Below, piece by piece: positions 8,455 through 16,103 of a DNA stretch of 35,149 nt. Origin of the DNA: a bacterium. GTDB taxonomy: Bacteria > Patescibacteriota > WWE3 > 2-01-FULL-39-13 > JAACPI01. The notes beneath the pieces are model-generated. The model was not told the origin of the DNA. It saw nothing but the letters and a program-made list of their open reading frames with translations, and ran no database searches. Location: contig JAACPI010000002.1 in the NCBI GenBank assembly GCA_009995545.1, positions 142,316-177,464 of the forward strand, in the 5' to 3' direction. The first letter of the stretch is position 1. The number at the start of each line of letters is the position of its first letter. The translations under genes and the position numbers were made by a program.

Positions 8455-9087
8455 TTAAAACAAACTTATACCAACATTAATATCACTTTTTTTACCCTTA
8501 TTAAAAAAAGCAATTTCGTTTATATCCTTTTTTAAAAGCCCCGGAATTTTTGCAAAGTCCGAAACTAATATATTTTTTATCGCAGGGTTTCTCAGCGCCC
8601 CCGAAGGATGATAAACAGGAAATACAATAAAGTTTTTAACTCTAAAAGCCTTTCCGTGCTCCTCACCAAGCTTCTTACCAGGCAAGTAGTATTCCATTGC
8701 AAGTCTGCCAATAGTCACTACCACCTTTGGTTTTATAATATCAATCTGCTTGTCTATGTAAGGGGAACAAGCCCTAATTTCATCTACCATAGGATCTCTG
8801 TTCTCTGGAGGGTGGCATTTGATTAAGTTACCTATCCACACCTCTCTTCTATTATAACCAATCTTGGCAATGAGTTCATTCAGAAGCATTCCAGATTTTC
8901 CAATAAAGGGTCTACCCATAGAGTCCTCCTCTGAGCTAGGGGCCTCCCCTAAAAAGATAAGCTTAGAAGTTATGTTACCCTCTCCGGGTATTGCATTAAT
9001 CCTAGTTCTGCAAAGCCTGCACTGCCCACAGTTTAACACTGCTTTATTAATTTTTATAAATAAATCTCTTCTATTTGATATTTCCAT
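8455..9087 (-). CDS. udg: Family 4 uracil-DNA glycosylase with iron-sulfur cluster
   Basis: 210 aa. Removes uracil from DNA as the first step of base-excision repair. Family 4 signatures: GEAPSSEED (residues 47-55, where GEAPG..ED is usual), the uracil pocket region GRPFIGKSG, the NLIKCHPPENRDP segment, and the C-terminal VYHPSGALRNP with the catalytic-loop His. The [4Fe-4S] ligands fit Cys23 and Cys26 plus Cys91 and Cys107 (15 residues between the last two); Cys20 is extra. The gene lies between the Lon-like ATPase and RNase J in a same-strand run. The 53-nt gap before it has no clear Shine-Dalgarno. Confidence 0.92.
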   Translation of the reverse strand: MEISNRRDLFIKINKAVLNCGQCRLCRTRINAIPGEGNITSKLIFLGEAPSSEEDSMGRPFIGKSGMLLNELIAKIGYNRREVWIGNLIKCHPPENRDPMVDEIRACSPYIDKQIDIIKPKVVVTIGRLAMEYYLPGKKLGEEHGKAFRVKNFIVFPVYHPSGALRNPAIKNILVSDFAKIPGLLKKDINEIAFFNKGKKSDINVGISLF

Positions 9088-9140
9088 AACTAAAATTTTT
9101 TATCTAGGGCAAAAAAATACTGAAAAGAATAAAACTTACC

Positions 9141-10223
9141 TTAATAACTCGGGAGGTAGTCTTTAAAATTTTGGGTAGTAATTACCACTTTTTCTTTTTC
9201 TCCGGTGACAATTTCTTTTACTGCTTTTCTGATTACGCTGTCTAAGTTCTTTTTTAGACTTCTAATCCCGCTATCAAATCCTAATGGCCTAATAAAGTCA
9301 TCCCAAACAGGTGCCTCAACAGTAAAGGATCCCTCTTCAAGACCCGAATCGATAATTAATTTTGGCAACAGATAATCTCGCGCAATTACCTTTTTTTCTT
9401 CATCTGAGTAACTGGGCATTCTTATAACCTCTAACCTGTCCATAAGGGCAGCACTAAATGTTCCAGTATTGTTTGCTGACACAATAAAAAGACAACTAGA
9501 TAAGTCCATAGGGTAATCGATGTAATGATCTCTAAATGTGGTGTTTTGCTCTGGATCCAGTATTTCAAGTAAAACCGCCATCATGTCTGATCTTAGACCC
9601 GTTTCTCCAGATACCTTATCCAACTCATCCAATAATATAACTGGGTTCATAACCTTAGTTCTAATTAAGCTTTTAATTATCTGCCCAGGCTCCGCACCGG
9701 GAATAGCCTTATTTCTACCCCGTAGTTCTAAGGTAGATCCTAAAGCACCCATAGAAACACGGATAAATTCCCTGTTTAAAGCTTTGGCCACACTTTTTGC
9801 CATAGTTGTTTTACCTACACCCTGCAAACCTACTAAACATAAAATAGGCGACTTTTTTAAAGCTTTTTCATATTTACTATCAGTTTCAGCTCTTCTGGTA
9901 AGTAAAATTCGGGTAGCGATGTACTCCAAAATTCTTTCTTTTACTGATTTTAAGCCGTAATGCTCTCTGTTTAGCATTTCGTCTGTTTTTTTTATATCTA
10001 AACTTTCTATAGAGTCTATTCCCCAAGGCACACTAACTATCCAATTTATATAAGAGCTAATGTATTCATAATCTTGAGAGTAATTACCCATTTTAGCCAT
10101 ACGATTCAATCTATCCAACATAGCGTACACCGAAGTCTTTAAATCCTCGGGGGTCTTAGAACCGTCTATAACGTTCTGTAGGTTCTCAAGTTCTTTAAAT
10201 TCGTATTTACTTTTTGTTTCCAT
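9141..10223 (-). CDS. Lon-like AAA+ ATPase without LON substrate domain and without protease domain
   Basis: 360 aa against about 780 for LonA. It starts in the helical part of the Lon N-region (ends IVSVPWG at 62-68; compare LSLPW in Lon), then HYGLKSVKERILEY, Walker A GLQGVGKTT (132-140), Walker B VILLDELDK (195-203), sensor 1 VSANNTGT, and sensor 2 GIRSLKKNLD. It stops at FKDYLPSY, the place where the S16 peptidase domain begins in Lon, so the Ser-Lys dyad is missing. The end falls cleanly at a domain boundary and no peptidase remnant follows, so this looks like a designed unfoldase or chaperone, not a frameshift. The zinc-ribbon gene ends 2 nt before its start. Confidence 0.88.
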   Translation of the reverse strand: METKSKYEFKELENLQNVIDGSKTPEDLKTSVYAMLDRLNRMAKMGNYSQDYEYISSYINWIVSVPWGIDSIESLDIKKTDEMLNREHYGLKSVKERILEYIATRILLTRRAETDSKYEKALKKSPILCLVGLQGVGKTTMAKSVAKALNREFIRVSMGALGSTLELRGRNKAIPGAEPGQIIKSLIRTKVMNPVILLDELDKVSGETGLRSDMMAVLLEILDPEQNTTFRDHYIDYPMDLSSCLFIVSANNTGTFSAALMDRLEVIRMPSYSDEEKKVIARDYLLPKLIIDSGLEEGSFTVEAPVWDDFIRPLGFDSGIRSLKKNLDSVIRKAVKEIVTGEKEKVVITTQNFKDYLPSY

Positions 10224-10225
10224 AA

Positions 10226-11200
10226 TTAGTTAAGTTGCTTAACCGAGTACCCAGTTGAATCTTTTACTACATACAAACCAGAACCCTCGACCTTTCCTAA
10301 ATCCTCTAGCAAACTATCTAGCCCAAATAGCTTTAGATCTACTTCAAGGTCATCCGCTAAAAAATCTTTGGAGGGGGAGTAGGCAAAGAATACTACGTAA
10401 TCTTTTACACTCCCAATACTCCTAGAAAAATTCGCATTATTTTGTAAACCTAAAGAGATCTTATTATTAACATCTTCCATTTCTTGAACTAAATTAAGAT
10501 CATTAGATACGACTAAAAACTCCCCTATTCTAGAAGTTAAAATGCGGGCATCTTTGCTTTTATTTTTTTGATACTTCGCATAAGTTCTTTCAAAAAAATC
10601 TACACCACCTGTCTTAGTTATTATAGCCCAACTACTTTTGTTCTTTTTAACAAAGGCATAGTCGGACCTCATAAAAATTAAAAAATCAGAGAATTTTAAT
10701 TCATAGGAATCCGCTATGTACTTCTTTTGCTGGGAAGTAAGCAAAGACCCCATTAGATATCCAGGGTCACTGCTTTCTGCGTAGAAAATAACGCCACCAG
10801 GCACCACAGCGTAAAAGTCCGATTTTAAAACCTCTTCTTCTAATTTTATGCCTAAGTTTTTAACCTCTAATTCTACACTGTTTACAGAAACAAGGGGATC
10901 TATAGTATTTGTATTTTTAATAAAATTTGTTCTAAAAAATACCCCTGCGGAAAATAGTACAAACATTAAGGACAGGGCATTTGCCCCGAGCACAAAGGAA
11001 TTCCATTTTTTAGTTTTTTTATCATCAAAGTGAGATACTTTGTTAACAATCGAACTAGAGTCTGCGCTGACCACCTCTTCAATTTTGTTTGAGTCGAAAG
11101 AAACTTCCTTTTCTTTTATTAAAAGGCGAGACCCACAATCAAAGCAAAAGAAAGATAAGGGATTATTTATCTGTGCATGACATTTTGGGCAACTTCTCAT
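10226..11200 (-). CDS. Zinc-ribbon, single-span membrane protein of unknown function
   Basis: 324 aa from the ATG at 11200; an in-frame TTG one codon upstream is less likely. A zinc ribbon opens the protein (CPKC at residues 4-7, CFDC at 19-22), then a polar linker, one membrane segment (about residues 70-90), and an extracytoplasmic domain of about 230 residues resembling DUF3352-type domains (SDYAFVKKNKSSWAIITKTG, YVVFFAYSPSKDF). The family function is not known. It is 2 nt from the Lon-like ATPase and probably its operon partner: a membrane-bound sensor or adaptor for a soluble AAA+ motor is a reasonable guess, not more. A TAGAAT-like -10 lies just upstream of the ATG. Confidence 0.65.
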   Translation of the reverse strand: MRSCPKCHAQINNPLSFFCFDCGSRLLIKEKEVSFDSNKIEEVVSADSSSIVNKVSHFDDKKTKKWNSFVLGANALSLMFVLFSAGVFFRTNFIKNTNTIDPLVSVNSVELEVKNLGIKLEEEVLKSDFYAVVPGGVIFYAESSDPGYLMGSLLTSQQKKYIADSYELKFSDFLIFMRSDYAFVKKNKSSWAIITKTGGVDFFERTYAKYQKNKSKDARILTSRIGEFLVVSNDLNLVQEMEDVNNKISLGLQNNANFSRSIGSVKDYVVFFAYSPSKDFLADDLEVDLKLFGLDSLLEDLGKVEGSGLYVVKDSTGYSVKQLN

Positions 11201-11268
11201 CAAAATTCTATAAATTTACTCAATTCTATTTGTGCAATTACCAAGGGTAATAAATAATACATTTTTAA

Positions 11269-11306
11269 ATAGGGGGTCATCAAATGAATGATAAATAAAC
11301 CCCTAT
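11269..11306 (-). terminator. Hairpin after pnp, probable terminator or 3' stabiliser
   Basis: ATAGGGG (11269-11275) pairs with CCCCTAT (11300-11306), with TCAT/ATGA nested in the loop. On the minus strand it lies 28 nt after the pnp stop and is followed by TTTAAAAATG, a weak T tract. It separates pnp from the zinc-ribbon gene. A second small hairpin (ATTACC-AAG-GGTAAT) is at 11237-11251. Confidence 0.5.
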
Positions 11307-11334
11307 CTAAATATACCAAATAAGTCTTTTAGTA

Positions 11335-13443
11335 TCACTCCTTAAACTTAAGAGTTAAAGTGTACTTACCGTCATTTCCAATTTCTTTAAGTAATACTCT
11401 AACAACCTGACCCTCTTTAAAGTGCTGGTTTATGTCTTCTACGTATTCATCAGAAATTTCACTAACGTGAACTAAACCCTCTTTCTGAGGTAAAAATTCA
11501 ACTAAAGCGCCAAATGCAAATAATTTTGTCACAGGTCCTTCGTATATTTTACCCACTTCAGGTTCTTCAACCATACCTCGTACTCTATTTAAAGCTATTT
11601 CTAAAGCCTCTTTGTTATCAGACATAATTATTACGGAGGCGTCAAGCTCTCTTTCAATAATGTCTAAACTTGCACCAGAAACTGCCTCAATTTCTTTAAT
11701 ATTTTTACCACCAGGTCCAATAATTAAACCAATTTGATCTTTCTTTATGGTAACTTCTTTTACTCTAGGAGCGTTATCTTTAAGATCTTTATTTGGATTA
11801 GCTATAATCTTTTTCATTTCTTCTAAAATACTTAATCTTGCAGTTTTAGATTTATCTATAATCTGATCAAACAAGTTTAAGGGTATTCCTTTAGGTTTTA
11901 TATCCATCTGAATTGCAGTTACACCTTTATCTGTACCAGTCATTTTAAAGTCCATGAGCCCAGCAAAGTCCTCGGCTCCTTGAATATCCGTTAAAATTCT
12001 GTAGTCGGTTTCTTCGTCATTAGAGATAAGTCCTATAGATATCCCACCAACCATACCTTTAATAGGAACTCCGGCATCCATCAAAGCTAAAGTACTTCCA
12101 CATGTTGCAGCCATAGAGCTGGATCCATTTTGAGAAAGAATTTCTGATACTACACGTACAACATAAGGGAACTCAGAAACATCAGGTAAAACTGGAATTA
12201 AAGCTTTTTGAGCCAATAGTCCATGACCTATCTCCCGGTTTCCTACCCCACCTAGTCTACTAGGCTCTCCTGTAGAAAATCCTAGACCTACGTAGTGGTG
12301 GAAATATCTGCTATCTGATTCACCAAAAATAGTATCGGCATGTAAGGTATTTGCAGGTGACCCTAAAGTAACTACAGACAAACCTTGAGTTAAACCCCTT
12401 TCAAATAAAGCACTACCATGAACTTGAGGTAAAACGTTTACCTCTCCAGAAATTTTTCTAACTTCGTCAAGTTTTCTACCATCTATTCTCATATTCTTAT
12501 CTAAGGCTAGATTACGCAGATTTATTTGTTGAAGTTTATCTACAGCGTATCCCACCTCTTTAGGATCAAAGTCTTCTTCTTCGGAATGTTTTCCCTCAAT
12601 TTCTTCTAAAGCATTTTTTCTAATAAGATCAAATGCTGCCCAAAAATCTTCTTTATTTTTAGGGCTACTGACTAGTTTATTTATATCGGAATCAAACTTA
12701 GCTTTAACTTCTTTGTATATGCCTTCGCTGGAGCTAAAACTAATGTACTCTCTTTTTTTCTTACCTATTTGCTTGGCAAAGTCATTTATAAATTTAAATA
12801 AACCTTTGGAGCTTTCAAAGCCATATTTAATAGCTTCTTTTAGTACCTCTTCGGTTACTAAATTAGCACTAGCTTCCATAGCCTGAACTCTTTCATTTTC
12901 TAGATAAGAAATCATTAAGTGTAAATCAGATGTCTCTGACTCTTCCATAGTTGGATTTGGTAACATCTTACCCTCTTTATAACCAACATGCATACTTGAA
13001 ATTGGCCCTGCAAAAGGTAATGGAGAAGCTGTTAAGACAGCAGAAGCTGCTATTAAAGCTAGTAAGGTTGGGTCACTTTTTTTGTCAACAGACATTACAG
13101 TTAAAACCAACTGAACTTCGTCTCTAAAATCTTTAGGAAATAAGTATCTAATTGCGTGGTCTACTAATCTTCCAGCAACTACATTTTCATCACTAGGTCT
13201 TCCTTCCCTTTTATTCCACTTTCCACCAGGCACTATACCGCCTGCATACATTTTCTCTTCGTATCTGACCATTAAAGGTAAATAACCCGGATCCACTTCG
13301 TTTACGCCAGAAACTACTGTTGCTAAAACAGTGGTACCTTCTAAACTGGCTAAAACAGCCATGTCAGCCTGTGGGGCTAAACGACCTGCTTTAAGGGTCA
13401 ATTTTTTACCGTGGTAGTCTATTGATGTAACTACTTCACTCAT
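11335..13443 (-). CDS. pnp: Polynucleotide phosphorylase
   Basis: 702 aa from the ATG at 13443; an upstream in-frame TTG at 13497 would add 18 residues that do not look like the family and would run through the leader hairpin. 3'-5' phosphorolytic exoribonuclease of mRNA decay. Two RNase PH domains flank a helical linker; the second holds the catalytic-site segment DIQGAEDFAGLMDFK. A KH domain with GPGG loop (LIIGPGGKNIKEIEAVSG) and a C-terminal S1 domain (GPVTKLFAFGALVEF ... EGLVHVSEIS) complete the normal architecture. It follows rpsO on the same strand, the classical rpsO-pnp arrangement, with a 131-nt foldable gap that suggests autoregulation. Confidence 0.98.
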   Translation of the reverse strand: MSEVVTSIDYHGKKLTLKAGRLAPQADMAVLASLEGTTVLATVVSGVNEVDPGYLPLMVRYEEKMYAGGIVPGGKWNKREGRPSDENVVAGRLVDHAIRYLFPKDFRDEVQLVLTVMSVDKKSDPTLLALIAASAVLTASPLPFAGPISSMHVGYKEGKMLPNPTMEESETSDLHLMISYLENERVQAMEASANLVTEEVLKEAIKYGFESSKGLFKFINDFAKQIGKKKREYISFSSSEGIYKEVKAKFDSDINKLVSSPKNKEDFWAAFDLIRKNALEEIEGKHSEEEDFDPKEVGYAVDKLQQINLRNLALDKNMRIDGRKLDEVRKISGEVNVLPQVHGSALFERGLTQGLSVVTLGSPANTLHADTIFGESDSRYFHHYVGLGFSTGEPSRLGGVGNREIGHGLLAQKALIPVLPDVSEFPYVVRVVSEILSQNGSSSMAATCGSTLALMDAGVPIKGMVGGISIGLISNDEETDYRILTDIQGAEDFAGLMDFKMTGTDKGVTAIQMDIKPKGIPLNLFDQIIDKSKTARLSILEEMKKIIANPNKDLKDNAPRVKEVTIKKDQIGLIIGPGGKNIKEIEAVSGASLDIIERELDASVIIMSDNKEALEIALNRVRGMVEEPEVGKIYEGPVTKLFAFGALVEFLPQKEGLVHVSEISDEYVEDINQHFKEGQVVRVLLKEIGNDGKYTLTLKFKE

Positions 13444-13455
13444 AGTGTATTTTTC

Positions 13456-13560
13456 GAGGTGGGATAGTTTAGGAAAGTAAAACGTACAAACGTACAAAAA
13501 GGCCCTAAATCGACCATCTTATGCGTTCTTACGTTTTTAATACTTAAACTACCTTTCCTC
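13456..13560 (-). promoter_or_regulatory. Long imperfect hairpin in the rpsO-pnp intergenic leader
   Basis: The 31-nt arms 13456-13486 and 13530-13560 are imperfect reverse complements: 22 of 31 positions pair as Watson-Crick plus one G-U. Perfect blocks are TAGTTTA/TAAACTA, AAAACGTA/TACGTTTT and GAGG/CCTC. The loop is 43 nt and the structure ends 12 nt before the pnp ATG. In Escherichia coli a double-stranded pnp leader is cut by RNase III and then attacked by PNPase itself; this has the same location and form. Confidence 0.55.
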
Positions 13561-13574
13561 AATTTAATTTTTTA

Positions 13575-13844
13575 TTACTTTTTTAAACCTAGTCTTTTTA
13601 TTAAAGCTAAGTATCTTTCTTCACTTTTTCTTTTTAAATAAGCTAATAATTTTCTTCTCGTGCTAACCATTTTTAAAAGGCCTCTTCGAGAATGATTATC
13701 CTGTTTGTGTACTTTTAAGTGGTCCGTAAGTTCTGTAATTCTTTCACTTAACAAGGCCACCTGTACTTCTGGAGAACCAGTATCTCCCTCTTCAGTACTA
13801 AAATCTTTTATTAATTTTTCTTTTAATTCTTTTTTAATAGCCAT
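13575..13844 (-). CDS. rpsO: 30S ribosomal protein S15
   Basis: 89 aa, exactly the usual length. Primary 16S rRNA-binding protein of the small-subunit platform. The conserved segments are present: [16 protein letters not shown], the [16 protein letters not shown] loop that contacts the rRNA helix junction, and [11 protein letters not shown] near the end. It precedes pnp on the same strand, as in most bacteria, and has its own promoter. Confidence 0.98.
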   Translation of the reverse strand: MAIKKELKEKLIKDFSTEEGDTGSPEVQVALLSERITELTDHLKVHKQDNHSRRGLLKMVSTRRKLLAYLKRKSEERYLALIKRLGLKK

Positions 13845-13857
13845 AGATTGCTACAGT

Positions 13858-13885
13858 ATTCTAACACGTCACTTAGTAAATACAA
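13858..13885 (-). promoter_or_regulatory. Probable promoter of rpsO(-pnp)
   Basis: On the minus strand: -35 TTGTAT (13880-13885), 16-bp spacer, extended -10 TGTTAGAAT with the hexamer at 13858-13863. The ATG at 13844 lies 13 nt further, giving a leader of about 6 nt. No Shine-Dalgarno is visible. Confidence 0.5.
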
Positions 13886-13979
13886 CACATATGCCTTAAC
13901 ACAGGCAATGTACCGTAATCAAAGTATACAACATCCTATAATAGGTATCTAGTATCAGCAAACGATAAAGGGTAATAAC

Positions 13980-14588
13980 CTAACTCTTTAAACCTGTAAA
14001 CAGGGCCAAAGAGGCAAGTTTAGTGGGTTTTACCTTTTCGGTAAAATAAATATCGACAACCCCTTCTACTAAAGAGTCGCCTTTTAAATTTTTGTGATTA
14101 AAAATAAACTGGTTTTTAATGGTTTTTACGTAAGGAACAATAGTTTCAAACTCTTTTTTATCTTCAAAACCAATGCCTACAACAAAATCAAAATTCTCTC
14201 TTTCTTCTTTAAATTCAATTTTTTCTTTGTAACCCTTAACTTTTTTAAACCCTGTTAAACCTAAATTAAACTCCTTTTTCTTATTATCAAAGTCGTAGGT
14301 AACTTTTTCAACATTTTCACTCGGAAATTTTATATATAAGGTAATTTCACCTATTTTGTCAAAAATTGTAATATTTTGCGTAAACTCTTCTGACCCTTCT
14401 GGTAGGGGGGATAAAAAATATACTTCTGCAGAAAAATTTTCTTCTTCTTTTAAAAAGGCGGTAATAAGTTCTCTCAATCCTATAGCGGCACACAAAGAGT
14501 CCAAACCCTTAGTGGTATCACAAACTATGGCGATATTTTTAGAATTCTTTAGATTGTTACTAAAGTCTCCAATCTTGTTCTGTTGCAT
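13980..14588 (-). CDS. Degenerate DHH-phosphoesterase-like protein (NrnA position), function unknown
   Basis: 202 aa. The N-terminus (NIAIVCDTTKGLDSLCAAIG, residues 18-37) has the spacing of the NrnA/DHH entry motif, where a His-x-x-Pro-Asp-Gly-Asp-Ala pattern is usual, but the metal-binding His and Asp residues are mostly replaced. The rest, rich in Lys, Phe and Glu, shows none of the later DHH/DHHA1 motifs clearly. The place between infB and rpsO is where nrnA is often found in other bacteria, which supports a diverged, probably non-catalytic relative. The family call rests on weak similarity plus synteny. Confidence 0.45.
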   Translation of the reverse strand: MQQNKIGDFSNNLKNSKNIAIVCDTTKGLDSLCAAIGLRELITAFLKEEENFSAEVYFLSPLPEGSEEFTQNITIFDKIGEITLYIKFPSENVEKVTYDFDNKKKEFNLGLTGFKKVKGYKEKIEFKEERENFDFVVGIGFEDKKEFETIVPYVKTIKNQFIFNHKNLKGDSLVEGVVDIYFTEKVKPTKLASLALFTGLKS

Positions 14589-14630
14589 GCTATTTAAGAT
14601 TGGGCGGGACTATTATTATTAAGTTAGGGG

Positions 14631-14659
14631 ATTATATCACTAATACTATAGGACTTCAA
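14631..14659 (-). promoter_or_regulatory. Strong-looking promoter inside the 3' end of infB
   Basis: On the minus strand: -35 TTGAAG (14654-14659), 17-bp spacer, extended -10 TGATATAAT with a perfect TATAAT at 14631-14636. It would start a transcript of about 36-nt leader for the DHH-like gene, separating it from the nusA-infB operon. Confidence 0.55.
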
Positions 14660-16094
14660 GAAGCATGCCTTCTTTAAGTTTATCGTAGCCAGAGTTAAGC
14701 AAAACGCCACACTCGGTGTCAATACCTATAGTTTTGGTCTGAACGGAGGCTTTTTTAAGAATTTTTATTTTGCTTTTAAATACCTCAGCCTCTTTGTTTG
14801 GCTCTGTTCTTATCGAAACTGAGTCCCCTTCTCTTAAACGTCCGTGTGTTATCAAGCACCCAGCAACTACATCACCCGAAGGAAGTGGAAATATTTTAAG
14901 AATTTCAGCTCTTCCCTTAACCTTTTCCTCTTTCAATTCAAAAACACCCTCAAGAGCACCTTGAATTTCTTCAATTAGTTCGTAAATAATATCGTATTTT
15001 CTTACCAAAATTTTCATTTCGCGAGATTTATCAACTATTTTTCCAGCAACAGCAACCTTAAAAGCAACAACGATGGCCTTAGAAACAGAAGCTAAAAGTA
15101 GATCGCTTTCCTTTACCTCACCAACATCTTTTAAAATAATAGTAACTTTATTCCCTTCGTACTCCAGTTTTTGCAAGCTACCCACTAAAGCTTCTAACGT
15201 TCCCTGGGTGTCGGCTCTTAAAATAAGGTTCAATTCCCCACCTTTTGCAGCAAAAGGATCAAAATTCTCATCATTTTCTACTTCTTCAATTTCTTCAACT
15301 GTTGTATCTAAACTTTGACCTGTATATAAAACAAAAGTTTCTCCGGATTGAGGTAACTCCTTAAGGCCCAGTATTTCACCGGGATCACCCGCCTGTAGTG
15401 TTGTAACTTTTTTGCCTAAAAAATCTACAATAGATTTAACCTTACATTTAATAGCCTTACCAATTAATATTTCTTGGCCAACTGATAAAGAACCGTTAGT
15501 AACAATTAAGGTAGCAGTATAGCCTTTTTTAGAGTCATGCTTCGATTCTAAAACAAATCCTTTTAGGTCTTTGCTCTCTTTTGTATCTTCAGTCATTTCC
15601 CAAATAGCTAAAATAGAATCTAAAAGTTTGTCTAAGTTAGTCTTCATTGTGGCCGAAACCTCTACACTGATAATTTCTCCACCGAACTCCTCAAGTTGTA
15701 GATCATATTCTAACAACTGGTTTTTTACCTTTGACACATTAACACCTGGTAAATCAACCTTATTTATAGCAACAATAATTGGCACCTTAGCTGCCTTTGC
15801 ATGCGCAATTGCCTCTTTTGTTTGGGGTTTAACACCATCGTTTGCAGCTACTACTAAAATAACTATATCGGCGGCTTTTCCCCCTCTTGAACGCATTTCC
15901 GAAAAGGCTGCGTGCCCAGGGGTATCTATAAAAGTTATCTTTTTATTATTGTGAGTAATCTGTGAAGCACCAATGTGTTGAGTAATACCACCGCTTTCGG
16001 TGTTTACTACTGAAGTGTTTCTTAAAGCATCTAGTAACGACGTTTTACCATGATCAACATGGCCCATCACAGTGACTATTGGAGGTCTATTCAT
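14646..16094 (-). CDS. infB: Translation initiation factor IF-2, short form
   Basis: 482 aa, far below the roughly 740-890 of typical bacteria: the protein starts directly at the G domain without the variable N-terminal region. GTPase motifs are intact: G1 GHVDHGKT (11-18), G3 DTPGH (57-61), G4 NKVD. The later beta-barrel, IF2-specific and C-terminal fMet-tRNA-binding domains follow (LRADTQGTLEAL, GVLLNSGYDKLKEGMLLEVL at the end). It brings initiator tRNA to the 30S subunit. The gene lies 9 nt after nusA, the standard order, without a Shine-Dalgarno. Confidence 0.97.
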   Translation of the reverse strand: MNRPPIVTVMGHVDHGKTSLLDALRNTSVVNTESGGITQHIGASQITHNNKKITFIDTPGHAAFSEMRSRGGKAADIVILVVAANDGVKPQTKEAIAHAKAAKVPIIVAINKVDLPGVNVSKVKNQLLEYDLQLEEFGGEIISVEVSATMKTNLDKLLDSILAIWEMTEDTKESKDLKGFVLESKHDSKKGYTATLIVTNGSLSVGQEILIGKAIKCKVKSIVDFLGKKVTTLQAGDPGEILGLKELPQSGETFVLYTGQSLDTTVEEIEEVENDENFDPFAAKGGELNLILRADTQGTLEALVGSLQKLEYEGNKVTIILKDVGEVKESDLLLASVSKAIVVAFKVAVAGKIVDKSREMKILVRKYDIIYELIEEIQGALEGVFELKEEKVKGRAEILKIFPLPSGDVVAGCLITHGRLREGDSVSIRTEPNKEAEVFKSKIKILKKASVQTKTIGIDTECGVLLNSGYDKLKEGMLLEVL

Positions 16095-16103
16095 TAATTT
16101 TTT

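Noticed and set aside
9538-9960. A 140-codon open frame opposite the Lon-like gene
   Set aside because: It mirrors the Walker A and B region of the ATPase on the other strand and shows no domain of its own.
13444-13497. An upstream TTG start that lengthens PNPase by 18 residues
   Set aside because: The added residues are not family-like and the region folds into the leader hairpin; ATG at 13443 gives the normal N-terminus.
15225-15245. GGTTCAATTCCCCACCTT resembles the T-arm of a tRNA
   Set aside because: It lies inside infB in a well-conserved coding part, and no acceptor, D or anticodon arms can be built around it.
15571-15954. A 127-codon open frame on the plus strand, opposite infB
   Set aside because: It is antisense to the conserved G domain of IF-2, has Ser- and Phe-rich composition typical of a shadow frame, and no protein motif.
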